Positions 1-11,399 of a stretch of 64,000 bases of DNA are shown here, piece after piece. This DNA is from Chiridota heheva (taxonomy: Eukaryota; Echinodermata; Holothuroidea; Apodida; Chiridotidae), in NCBI GenBank assembly GCA_020152595.1, contig JAIGNY010004481.1, positions 1-64,000 of the forward strand, written 5' to 3'. Position numbers and translations under genes: made by a program. Positions within the stretch are counted from its first letter, which is position 1. The number at the start of each line of letters is the position of its first letter. Below the pieces are notes generated by a model. The model worked only from the letters and a program-made list of their open reading frames with translations. It searched no databases and had not been told where the DNA came from.

Positions 1-288
1 GTTACAGAAATCCTTTCAAGACTCGAGGGCTTATAGAGCTGGTGCTACTGTATACCCATTTTCCATGGTGCTAAGCGGATGAGAGTACTTGACTCCCCTG
101 GATGGGACACCAGCCCATCGCAGGCTAACTGCCCAGCTGAAACTGGTACTCATTTCAGAGTTCAGTAAGCTGGAACAAATGGGATAAAGTGTCTTGCTCA
201 AGGACACAGCACAGCACCCTGGCTGAGATTCCATCCCAGTACCTTTTGAGTACTGTATGAGACAGACGCCCTAACCACTGGGCTACAG
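1..288 (-). mobile_element. tRNA-derived SINE-like element (3' end may be cut by window edge)
   Basis: Read on the minus strand the element begins near 288 with TGTAGCCCAGTGGTTAGGGC, which matches a tRNA A box. A degenerate B-box-like stretch (GGGATGGAATC) follows about 40 bases later. Further in it contains GTGTCCTTGAGCAAGACACT and CCTGCGATGGGCTGG, a conserved-looking central part of the kind seen in many aquatic-animal SINEs. I infer a SINE from the tRNA-like head plus this core; no target-site duplication can be checked because the other end lies at or beyond base 1. Confidence 0.55.
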
Positions 289-3016
289 TACTGCAGTACT
301 GCACTTTCTGCAGTAAATCTGAATAATATTGCTGTCTATTTATAAGGGGATCCGAACGTCATCCATTCCACACTTGAAAAGATGTAATCTTTCAGGACAT
401 TTTGTCAATGAAAACATGCAACGATTTGTGCACAAGTGAACACCACACTTTAGGCCAGCATGAGAATTAAAGTTCAAGATTTGCGTCCAAACAATTTTCA
501 AAAGGCATGAGGCTTTTTCTTTTCATTTTTAGCTCCACCCATACACAGAGTGTATGAGTGGAGATTATCAAATCGTACGTGACCTCTCATATGTGCCTGT
601 ACTAACTTTTGCTTAAAAATGCATCTCCTCCTAGGTTTTTACAGTTTTGCTCTTGAGATTCTGGCTCAAGCGAGATTTTTGTATCTAAATTTAAGCTTGT
701 ATTTCGTTAAGAGATATTCCATGTATTTTTTTAATTAGAGCTCTCGAAAGGTTTTAACAAAGTATAAGATTTTATGGTAATTTCGCTAAAAATAGCTCTA
801 TCCTATTCGCGTTTCGTACCGGTACCGCTCCGGGCCATGGTATTGGTCAGTTGGTATACACGCGTGTTTATTAGTTCTTTGTATGGACATATATGTTTAA
901 TCATATCGCAGTATTTTCCAATCAGAATTCGGACATTCTGCTATGAATATGCAAATTCTCGTAATCTTATTTAGGTCACGCTGTATCGGATTGGATTACT
1001 GAGTTGTATGATAGGTTATGACATAGCCTAGAAGATAACGTGAAGTTGTTGTTTGATCATTTTCGCTTGTCGTATAGTAAGTCCCAAGTGTCAGTAAGTT
1101 TTGTGCTACATTGCATCGCGGGGCTAGAGTGTTATACTTCAATCCACTAACGTTAAGGATAAAGTTTTGTTGGGTTGGTGAACGCAGCGGCATTGCGTAA
1201 ACCGTAATTTGCCGTATGGGCAGCAGATTGCCAGAAATAAAAGTTTGTTTCAAACCTATAAGTTTTCGTGGACACGTGGAAGAATCATCGCTGGGTACGG
1301 TAGTATTCAATGGGGCATCCCAGGGCTGCTAATAAGGTTGTGACGTTTAACCGTTTAGGAAATCATGCTACGTGTAAACGAATGTTAATTCAATTTTTAT
1401 GTTTGCTTTTTCAAGTTCGCATAAATTCACGAAACCATCTAACCAACCTTATCATTTCAATCTTTACCCGCTATGTCATTGCCTTCACATTTTTCACCCG
1501 GGGCGTTATGCATATCACTAATTATTTTCACGGTACTTCGGATGGGATGCATGGAATGTAGCTAGCTTGTGCTCATGAGGAAGGCGCTAGGCCCAGGCTA
1601 GCACTCATTAACATAACCCGTCAAATACACACAAGAAATTTTCGCCTATATCCCTTAATTATCAAATCACAATACACATCACCCAACCACTGATCGGTGT
1701 AAAAGTAAATTCTACCCCCTAGTAAATTTTGGCCTCCCGGCTCTTATTTCCTAGGAAATGTGGGCCCCCAGACAATTAAGCTGCAGCCATCCAGTAAATT
1801 TGTTCCCCCTCATAGTAAAACAGTACGCTAGGAAATTTGGGCCGCCCTTCTTTCCTATGAAATATGGAGACAACAACTTTAATTCTTTTCCAATCTACCT
1901 ATTCCTAAAGTTGGCCCAGAAGAATTTGCGTTAAAGGTTAGAAACACACAAGTCATGAATCAAACCACGGTAGCGATGCAAAGAAATCAAAATTCATACG
2001 CAACGATGTCCTTTGGCCTATCGTTGAAAGTATCCCAGCTTTTAAGAGTTCTAATGTGCAGTGAAAACATTAAAGAAATTCTCGTTTCACATCAATTGTG
2101 ATAAAATTACAGATTATTTTCGTGTCTTTTATTATTTACTTCAAAGAGTAACAAATATTTCAAAACTAATAATTGTATTTACGGACGGATTAAATGTTTG
2201 CCTGGGTATTGTTATTGTTTTTACGACCGGATTACTAGGGAGTTGTTGCTTGGATTACGAGTCACAAAATCAGCACGTGTTGTCATAAATTAATGCGGTA
2301 ATAGCCTGCTCATGCTCAAAACTCGGTAATATTCTCACGCCGTGTGATCTGTCATCCCCAGTTGCGGAAGTCACACGTGGTCGCTATAGCGTCTCTTAAC
2401 ATGAGTACTTACGGACAACAAACAATCATTCTCGGTTTTGGGGGAAAAAACTTCAAACACTTGAATATTTATTGCTATATAACAGCCCCATTAGTGCTGA
2501 TTTGGGTGAAAATACATTGGCTAAATCATTCAAAAAGCTATGCCAAGTGCACTAAATTATACTGTGCAGCAATTAGACCGCATCACTGCTCTAAACGCAT
2601 TTTGGCAGTGACCCAGATTTTCTCGCAGCAGTAGCGACATCAAAGGGGAATTACGTAATCCTGATGATTATTATTACATTGATAGGATGAATGTTAAGTA
2701 TTATATTTCGAGTGTTTCCTTAAGTTTAAACAAACAGAAAAACGGGGAAGAACCAATTTTAATTTCATATTAAAGTAGCCATGCTAGTTACGCGAAACTT
2801 ACATTATGCGTTCATATCAAGGTTTTTATTTAGGTCCTATCATCAATGATGACTTGAAATCGACAGAGGCGTTGGAGCTGGGAAGGGGATGTGCGGGCTT
2901 CAGCCTAATAATTTTAGGTGAACGTATCACATGTCACCTTATCTCATTAAATCCCCAATATTTTGAACGCTCCGCCACCCTGATAAGACAATTGAATTCT
3001 GAGATGGCATGAGGTG
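289..3016. other. Unassigned DNA, no supported gene
   Basis: No exon with recognisable protein similarity, no RNA gene and no long repeat could be supported. The short open frames here have no family signature. A loose, partly repeated phrase built on AGTAAATTT and CCTAGGAAAT with C-rich stretches occurs around 1700-1870 and may be an old repeat. Confidence 0.5.
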
Positions 3017-3064
3017 GATGAGATCATGGAGCTATAAACTTAGTTTATAGCTCCATGATGAGAT
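3017..3064. mobile_element. 32-bp palindromic insertion with 8-bp target-site duplication (copy 1)
   Basis: Bases 3025-3056 form a near-perfect palindrome with arms CATGGAGCTATAAAC and GTTTATAGCTCCAT around a TTA loop. It is flanked by the identical 8-mer GATGAGAT at 3017-3024 and 3057-3064. An 8-bp duplication is typical of hAT-type cut-and-paste insertion. A second copy with the same ends and its own duplication lies at 10556-10597. I infer a minimal non-autonomous DNA element or its internally deleted remnant. Confidence 0.7.
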
Positions 3065-4576
3065 GCAGCGAAAGCATTTTCATACAATGAATCGTTGACA
3101 CTTCAGGGCCGTAAATTCACATCTTCAACGTGAAGGAGCTTGCTTGGCTTCTTATCCAAACTTGGAGTCACAAGATACGAATTGAAACTCAAACAAATCC
3201 CCCTTTCCCCCCCCCAATTGTGTATTTTTTTTTTTATTTTATTCTATAGGCCTATACCTAAAAAGTAGGGGAATATGTATCCGGGAATCACGGCAGTACG
3301 CTTTTTCCGTAGCGAAACTAAAACTAAACAAATTGGAAGTCCTATGCAGAAAAAATCAAACATGCAAACGTCATAGCCTAACATATTTTTTTAAATACAT
3401 GTAGATGGTTGCTAATGTTCGTAATTTTGTTTTTAAAATGTATTGTTGCAGAATATGCTGCACTCAAAGTGACCTTTGCTCTCCGATAACGTCGGTAATC
3501 GACCGTTACATAGTGGAAACCTCCATTAACTCCTACATTAAAATTACTACAAAACGGCTTACAACTTTTGTTAGAAGCATATTTTTTCAACTGTCACTAT
3601 TCTGAAATAAAAGAGGTAGTATGCTGCATATACCCGGCCCTAAGTTCGCGAATACCGCGCGGGCCATGAAATCAGGTGCGTTATTTTTTTTTAAAGAAGT
3701 ATTAAGTATTTTCTCTCGTTTCTTTCTTTTTAGTGAGATAAGTATATTTTATCCTTGTATTATCTATTTTATTTCTTTACTGTTAAGCATGCAACAGTAG
3801 TTTCTTATTTTTCATTTGCTTTATGTTTATTTTAATAACCTTCTTTTTTTGTTCTGCGCGATTTAAAAAAATTTTAATTCTTGTTTCTCGCATTTCAGAT
3901 ACTGTCATGTCTGGCATAGGAATCAAAAAGATTTTTCTTCTATTCAAATTGTTTACCTAAATCAAAGGAGACATATTCTTGCTTGTATGACCCTGGGATT
4001 ACCATTATCAAACACTAAGGGCCGTAATTATTGGAAAGTCTTTCCTGCCCCCTGGCCACGCACCACTATATACCCAATATTTAAATAAAAATGTGTTTTA
4101 AAAACATGTTAGCCTCAGATGTGTGTTAGGGTGTGGTGCGTTAAGCCTGTCCCCATATGTGAGTAAGAACTCCGACGTAGCATGATAATTTTGAAGTTTA
4201 TGTTGTACGTCCCAGAAAGAAGTTACACAATATCCTACAGCAGCAACTACTACAAACTGACAAAACGATATATGAATACAACATTTATAGGCCTACCCTC
4301 TGTGTTCCCCCAGCCATTATGAGGGAATACTCCCACAATGGGGGTATTCCCCTCTCTACCCTATTTAACAATTTTCTTTGTCTCCTGTTGTATAAATAAA
4401 ATTCGTTCTCCACACGACGACCGTGGCAGTTACACTTGTATTTAGCTATTGATCCCATCCAATATTTTAGTCTATTTGCCTACTGGGGACAAGAAATACC
4501 AATAAAAAAAGATACGTTGGACGAAATTTACCATCCCATTTCCTGTAGCCACAACCGCCTCTGCCCAACGCTGTTT
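3065..4576. other. Unassigned DNA with a short dispersed repeat
   Basis: No gene is supported. Bases 3476-3530 (CTCTCCGATAACG to TCCATTAAC) recur as the reverse complement at 58465-58515, and the adjoining phrase TTTTGTTAGAAGCATA recurs near 8211. This marks a dispersed repeat of unknown class. Confidence 0.5.
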
Positions 4577-7010
4577 CTCCTCCCTTACCCTCCCCTCCAC
4601 CTCCCCTCCACCCTCCACCCCCCCCCCCCCTCCCCTCCCTCCACCCTCCTGCTCCACCCTCCCCTCCACCCTCCCCTCCACCCTCCTCCACCCTCCTCCT
4701 CCACCCTCCCCTCCACCCTCCACTCCACCCTCCCTCCACCCTCCTGGCTCCACCTCCCCTCCACCCTCCTCCACCCTCCTGCTCCACCTCCCTCCACCCT
4801 CCCCTCCACCCTCCTGCTCCACCCTCCTGCTCCACCCTCCTGCTCCACCCTCCTGCTCCACCCTCCCGCCCACCCTCCTGCTCCACCCTCCTGCCCACCC
4901 TCCCCTCCTCCACCCTCCCACTCCACCCTCCCTGCTCCACCCCTCCCGCTCCACCCTCCACCCTGGGCTCCACCCTCCCGCTCCACCTCCCCCTCCACCC
5001 TCCTGCTCCACCTCCCGCCCACCCTCCCCTCCACCCTCCTGCTCCACCCTCCCGCTCCACCCTCCTGCCCACCCTCCTGCCCACCCTCCCGCTCCACCCT
5101 CCCGCTCCACCCTCCCGCTCCACCCTCCCGCTCCACCCTCCCGCTCCACCCTCCTCCACCCCCTGCTCCACCCTCCCTCCACCTCCTCCCGCTCCACCCT
5201 CCTGCTCCACCCCTCCCGCTCCACCCTCCCCGCTCCACCCTCCTGCCCACCCTCCTGCTCCACCCTCCCGCCCCACCCTCCCTGCTCCACCCTCCTGCTC
5301 CACCCTCCCGCTCCACCTCCTGCCCACCCTCCTGCTCCACCTCCTGGCTCCACCCTCCTCCACCTCCCCTCCACCCTCCCGCTCCACCCCGCTCCCTCCA
5401 CCCTCCCTGCTCCACCCTCCCCTCCACCCCCGCTCCACCTCCCCGCTCCACCCTCCTCCACCCTCCTGCTCCACCTCCTGCCCACCTCCTCCTCCACCCT
5501 CCTGCTCCACCCTCCCCTGCCCACCCTCCTGCTCCACCCTCCCGCTCCACCCTCCCGCTCCACCCTCCTGCTCCACCTCCCTGCTCCACCCTCCCGCCCA
5601 CCCTCCCCGCTCCACCCTCCTGCTCCACCCTCCGCTCCACCCTCCTGCTCCACCTCCCACTCCACCCTCCCTGCCCACCTCCCGCTCCACCTCCCACTCC
5701 ACCTCCTGGCTCCACCCTCCACCCTCCTGCTCCACCTCCCGCTCCACCCTCCTGCTCCACCCTCCTCCTCCACCCTCCTGCTCCACCTCCCCTCCACCCT
5801 CCCGCTCCACCTCCCGCTCCACCCCTCCCGCTCCACCCTCCCGCTCCACCCTCCGCTCCACCCTCCCGCTCCACCCTCCCGCTCCACCTCCTGCTCCACC
5901 CTCCGCTCCACCCTCCCGCTCCACCCTCCCGCTCCACCCTCCCGCTCCACCTCCTCCGCTCCACCTCCTGCCCACCTCCTGCTCCACCCTCCCGCTCCAC
6001 CCTCCCTCCCCCTCCCCCTCCCCTCCCCTCCCCTCCCTCCCCTCCCTCCACCCCCTCCTCCACCCTCCTCCACCCTCCCTGATCCACCTCCCCTCCCCTC
6101 CCCTCCACCCCCCCTCCACCCTCCTCCACCCTCCCCTCCACCCCCCTCCACCCTCCTCCACCCTCCCCTTCCCCTCCCCTCCCTTTAACCCTCCCCTTCC
6201 ACCCTCCTCCACCCTCCCCCTCCACCCTCCCTGCTCCACCCTCCCGCTCCACCCTCCCTGATCCACACTCCTGATCCACCCTCCTGATCCACCCTCCCGA
6301 TCCACCCTCCTGATCCACCTCCCCTCCACCTCCCTTCCACCCTCCCCTTCCCCTCCCCTCCACCCTCCTCCCCTCCACCCTCCCCTCCACCTCCCCTCCT
6401 CCCCTCCTCCTCCCCTCTCCCTCCACCCTCCTCCACCCTCCCCTTCCCCCCCTCCCTTCCACCCTCCCCCTCCACCTCCCCTCCACCTCCCCTCCACCCC
6501 TCCCCTCCACCCTCCCCTCCACCCCCTCCACCCTCCCCCTCCACCCTCCCCTCCCCTCCCCCTCCACCCTCCCCTCCACCCCCCCTCCACCTCCCTCCCC
6601 CCGACACCCTCCCCTCCACCCTCCCCTCCACCCTCCCCTCCACCCTCCCCTCCACCCTCCCCTCCACCCCTCCCTCCACCCTCCCGCTCCACCCTCCGCT
6701 CCACTCCTCCCGCTCCACCCTCCCGCTCCACCCTCCCGCTCCACCCTCCCTCCACCTCCCCTCCACCCCTCCCTCCCCTTCACCCTCCCCTTCACCCTCT
6801 CCTCCACCCTCCTGCTCCACTCTTCCCTTCCCTTCCCCTCCCCAACCCCCATCCTCCCCCTCCACCCTCTCCCTTCACCCTCCTGTTTCACCCTCCCTGT
6901 TTCACCCTACCGCTCCACTCCTCCTCCACCCTCCCATTCCACCCTACCGCTCCATTCTCCCCCTCCCCCTCCACCCTCCCCTCCACACTTCCCCTCCACC
7001 CTCCCCTCCA
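4577..7010. repeat. 2.4-kb polypyrimidine minisatellite, CTCCACCCTCC(C/T)G units
   Basis: The plus strand is almost entirely C and T with regular A and occasional G, built from 10-13-bp units such as CTCCACCCTCCTG, CTCCACCCTCCCG and CTCCACCCTCCCC. Long open frames on both strands (Pro/Ser/Leu-rich or Gly/Glu/Trp-rich) are a by-product of the repeat and lack any domain, so I do not call genes. Such strand-asymmetric mirror-like tracts are known to be able to form triplex DNA; that is inference here. Confidence 0.95.
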
Positions 7011-7528
7011 CAGGTAGGTCGTTTTAAATAAATTATTTCCACGTGGATGTTTGGAAATACGAAGATTTTTTGTTAAGTTCAAGGGGGAAAACAGTAATTT
7101 CTTCATCAATTATGGTAAAAAATCAAATGAAACACAATTAGGGGCATAACTTTAAAACGAAATTCCATTATATTTCATATGTATGATGTTTCTTTGAAGT
7201 CACAAACAAATTTGGCAGCATGATTTCTATGTTATGTTTCGTTCCTCATTAAACAAGATTTTTTTAACAGTATTTGACAAAGAAAGTACATGAAATATAT
7301 GATTTTTTATCGGGATAATAATTTATCTATTTAAGAACTAATTATGTAAGAATAAAAACACCAGATATCAATATTTAAGTAACGATCGTACATGTCAACT
7401 TGACTTCACACACACTCATACGAGAAGCAGGAAGTGCATGTTTGCACATTACATAGTGAATATAACGGTAGCGTCTTTCAAGTGGTGGATTAGCATGGGT
7501 TGCTATGGAAGGTCTATTAATAAGAACC
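7011..7528. other. Unassigned AT-rich DNA
   Basis: Nothing recognisable beyond AT-rich single-copy-looking sequence between the minisatellite and the SINE. Confidence 0.5.
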
Positions 7529-7802
7529 GACGACGACGAGTAAACGCACATTTACAATGACGGGGTTGTCACCTGCGTAATCGCTTATGATAGTAACAAT
7601 GCTATCATGAAACGCTTAATACGATCCGGACGAAAACACAGGTACGACGTACGGACAGACATAACATCAACAACCAAGTCAATGTCCACGGCCTTTGATA
7701 ACCAGTTGTGGTGCACTGGCGTGTCTACCCAACCCAGGCTTGAACCCAGGACCGCGTGGTCTGTAGACATGTATGATAACCGCTACACCACAGTAGGTAG
7801 AT
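7529..7802 (-). mobile_element. tRNA-derived SINE, family A, copy 1
   Basis: On the minus strand the element starts near 7802 with ATCTACCTACTGTGGTGTAG. The A box is TGGTGTAGCGG and the B box GGGTTCAAGCC, so it has a pol III promoter of tRNA type. A central block containing AACTGGTTATCAAAGGCC follows, and the 3' end is a CGTCGTCGTC run. Two more copies lie at 37187-37468 (minus) and 40866-41133 (plus). The imperfect AAGAACC repeat on both sides may be the target duplication. Confidence 0.85.
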
Positions 7803-9329
7803 AATTGTTAAGAACCTGGCGAAGATTTCGCTTGATACTTGCGTTAAAAGGGCGTCCACTTATGACAACTGGCTTTACGGTTAAACGGTTATGGACCGTA
7901 ATGGTGACAGCTGTACATTTATGATAAAATGCTAACTGTCACAACCTTAGTTGCTAGTTTGGCCGATTACTGGCTAATTATAACATATTTGGCCGTTTTG
8001 AAACATGTTTGGTTAGTAATCTTTTTTCAGTACCGGCCAAATGAAATTAATCTAACATTTATGGAGATTAATGTGTAAATGTTAAACTTTTTGTTATGTT
8101 TGCAAAATGTATTTTCTAACTATATATTGTGGTGGAATTTACCTATGACCTCGCCAACGTCATTAATCAAGTGAGACATGATGGCACCATGCATTGAATG
8201 TCACATAGCTTTTGTTAGAAGCATAATTTTTCAGACATCGCTATAACATGAACCTCATCGCACCCACCGCAAAACTAAGTCATTACTGAGAACTAATCTG
8301 ACAGTCATTCACAACTAACCTCGTTTGGCACATATGACCTGACTGTTAAGGTGCCATTACACCCAAACAAACAAACTGAATACAACTCATACGGGAAAGT
8401 TGAAACTCTTGAATTTTTAACATGATGAATAATTGCCCACAAATGGAATGCACCTCAAATCAAACTTTAAAAACATTATAAAAGTACATATGACAAAAAA
8501 AAAAATCACTGAAAGCAATCAATTCTTCTTGCATTGTAATGGGTTGAGCTATAACATCATTGATGTCTAGTTTATTATCTATTTCTAGTGTAAAGTGTCT
8601 TCCATGATGTAATGATTTACAATCTAAAGTCAAGAGTGGATGCATGCCAGGGGTTTCGATGTGTGAAGATCAAAGCTGAGTATTGGCGGCAAGTGCATGC
8701 GGGTACTATGTAAATAATGCGCAAGTATACCCTTTATAGCTGTTGGATGATTTAGAACTTGAATTTTTGTAATAGAAAGCCTTTTTTTCTTCATAATAAT
8801 GATTTTTTTTTAATTCGGCAGGAGGTTTTGGAGCATGCAAGCAGTGGATGCAAATCTAAACTTTCATTCTCATGGCCTTAGTCAATTTCACCATATTCGC
8901 AACAATTTCCTGCACAAATATTGCACCAAAGCAAACTAGGAGATTTAGCCTTATAGGCCTCTAAATGTGACCGATCTTATACTGGCTGTAATGGTAAACT
9001 GTTTCAATATCAAATGAACCATACAGAAAACAAGTTTTGCAAATGTTTTAATCGTATCGATTATATTATCATTAATTTTGGACCAAACATTCCCAATTTT
9101 GGACCAAATATCTTGATCTTTCATTTTGGATCCAAAATCTTCAAATTTAGACCTGAATGTACAACATAAAAGCCAAAAGCCTTCAGATAGAGAAGTATAT
9201 GTCTTAATAAATAGGCTATTAGGGCCAAGCCCCAACCCTCTACCCCCACCCCAATAACTTTCAAAGCAATACAAAGATCTTTACCTTTTCATCCGATGGG
9301 CAATTGCCAACACTTAATTGTCTCACAGT
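7803..9329. other. Unassigned DNA
   Basis: No gene supported. It contains a piece near 8205-8235 (TTTTGTTAGAAGCATAA) shared with the repeat at 3560, and local imperfect duplication around 9064-9140 (TTTTGGACCAAA repeated). Confidence 0.45.
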
Positions 9330-9640
9330 GGGGAAAGAACTCTAAAATCTTCCTGGTTATTGAATTTTTGTGAAATCTTGTTTAATTTTCGTGAAATTTT
9401 CTGCAATTTCCAGGATTTATACTTCCATTTCCAGGAAAATTTCTTCAATTTCCAGGAAATTATTGTTTGTTTCGAGAAATTTTCAGCAAATGTTGGCAAT
9501 TTTGTGTTGATAATATGCTAATTTATCTTCCCAACTGGTAAGCTGACAAGCATGCAACCGGGAAGAAGAAAGTATTTGGTGAGAGAGGGTGCCCCCAACT
9601 TCCTACACTTCTTTCCTGGCCCCTAACAATAAATCCTTGT
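9330..9640. repeat. Dispersed repeat rich in TTTCCAGGAAA
   Basis: The segment repeats CAATTTCCAGGAAAATT-type phrases and ends with CATGCAACCGGGAAGAAG and TCCTGGCCCCTAAC. Similar order and wording occur at 20850-21060 and 43265-43760, including AATTTCCAGGAAAATTC and GCATGCAACTGGGAA. This is a dispersed repeat of unknown class; no coding potential is supported. Confidence 0.5.
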
Positions 9641-10243
9641 CAGGGGTCCTGAATATATAAAAGGGCTAAAGCTCCCTACAAATGAAAAGCTAGACAGGCC
9701 CCTGATTATTCACTTCATTTTTTTTTTTTTAGGTACTGGCATGAGTGTTATGCACTTGTTAATTGTGTGACTCACACCTACACCCCAGGACAAAGTGAGT
9801 CATGCACCAAAGTGGGTCTGTGGGTGGACAAAACATGAACTGTACATTGATGCACCTCTATAGTCACTTAGGTGACATTCTTTGTGAAATGACCTGCCCT
9901 AAATCAATCACCTCTGTACAAAGTCAATGGGTCTGAAGTAAATTGACCCACCCTAGAGTCACTCTGGTAACTGAAAATGTGGTGCACTGACGCATAAGCG
10001 AGTCACTATTTCATATATCAATGACTCACCCTAGCCAGACTGATTACTGTTCAGCTATAGCCAAACATTAACTAATGTTACTATAGCCTAGCTGCATAGA
10101 AAAAACTTCAAATCGTTTTTTTTCAATTGCTTGCCTCTTTCTTTTAAAATTCAAACAAAGCTCATAAACATGGCTTGGCTGTCAAAGAAGTTTTACTTAC
10201 GATATAATTTCACCCGATCAACTGAATCACGAACCCGGTTTTG

Positions 10244-10360
10244 CTGTCAGTCTCTCACAGTCTCAGTCGGCGTATGCAGGGACTGTCAGTCTCTCACAGT
10301 CTCAGTCGGTGCATGCAGGGACTGTCAGTCTCTCACAGTCTCAGTCGGTGTTTGCAGGGA
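10244..10360. repeat. 39-bp tandem repeat, 3 copies
   Basis: Three consecutive 39-bp units start CTGTCAGTCTCTCACAGTCT at 10244, 10283 and 10322. They differ at about three positions near GGCGTATG, GGTGCATG and GGTGTTTG. Each unit contains the short hairpin CTGTCAGTCTCTCACAG. Confidence 0.95.
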
Positions 10361-10555
10361 CTGCCCGAGGTACGTTGACGTTGTGTATGTTGACTGCAAT
10401 ATCAAATACGATGCGATTGTATGACTGAATGGTTTCCCCCTACGAGCGATGACGTAATGCAGCGGTTATAGACATGACACGGCAGTCCTCTTACAAACCA
10501 TTATTATGTAAATTACATTGGAGAAGCGTTGCAGGCCATTGGCAAAACTTTTCTC

Positions 10556-10597
10556 GGTTATATCATGGAGCTATTAACTTTAGCTCCATGGTTATAT
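10556..10597. mobile_element. 26-bp palindromic insertion with 8-bp target-site duplication (copy 2)
   Basis: Bases 10564-10589 read CATGGAGCTATTAAC then TTTAGCTCCAT, a shorter version of the palindrome at 3025-3056. The identical 8-mer GGTTATAT flanks it at 10556-10563 and 10590-10597. The flanking duplication differs from that of copy 1, so the two are separate insertion events of the same module. Confidence 0.7.
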
Positions 10598-10777
10598 CCA
10601 AGAGAAAAGGTGTCAAAGTGCGTTGGATCGGATATAACCGAAGAAAATGTGTACGTTACACGCTGAGTTTTGGTGACGTTTGATGACGTGTCAGAATCAG
10701 AACCAATGGAAAGAGTTTAGGCCTGAGTACGTGGAAACAAAATGTGGAGACTGCTGCAGCCAGGCAGCGCAGGCATG

Positions 10778-11399
10778 GGGCCGATTCGATTATGTTTAGG
10801 GCCGATTCGATTATGGTTAGGGCCGATTCGATTATGTTTAGGGCCGATTCGATTATGTTTAGGGCCGATTCGATTATGTTTAGGGCCGATTCGATTATGT
10901 TTAGGGCCGATTCGATTATGTTTAGGGCCGATTCGATTATGTTTAGGGCCGATTCGATTATGTTTAGGGCCGATTCGATTATGTTTAGGCCGATTCGATT
11001 ATGTTTAGGCCGATTCGATTATGTTTAGGCCGATTCGATTATGTTTAGGCCGATTCGATTATGTTTAGGGCCGATTCGATTATGTTTAGGCCGATTCGAT
11101 TATGTTTAGGCCGATTCGATTATGTTTAGGCCGATTCGATTATGTTTAGGGCCGATTCGATTATGTTTAGGCCGATTCGATTATGTTTAGGGCCGATTCG
11201 ATTATGTTTAGGGCCGATTCGATTATGTTTAGGGCCGATTCGATTATGTTTAGGGCCGATTCGATTATGTTTAGGGCCGATTCGATTATGTTTAGGGCCG
11301 ATTCGATTATGTTTAGGGCCGATTCGATTATGTTTAGGGCCGATTCGATTATGTTTAGGGCCGATTCGATTATGTTTAGGGCCGATTCGATTATGTTTA
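10778..11399. repeat. 20/21-bp tandem array, about 30 units
   Basis: The unit is GGGCCGATTCGATTATGTTTA (21 bp) or the same with one G fewer (20 bp). The 20-bp form is clustered in the middle (about 10988-11180) and the 21-bp form at both sides. Open frames through the array encode only 7-residue repeats and shift wherever the 20-bp form occurs, so no gene is called. Confidence 0.97.

Noticed and set aside
4436-6891. Long open frames (550-770 codons) on both strands in the polypyrimidine tract
   Set aside because: They follow from a stop-free low-complexity repeat, overlap each other in several frames and contain no domain or plausible start context.
7585-7804. Small protein frames repeated at 7607, 37245 and 40865
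   Set aside because: They lie within the SINE family A copies and reflect the shared repeat, not a gene family.
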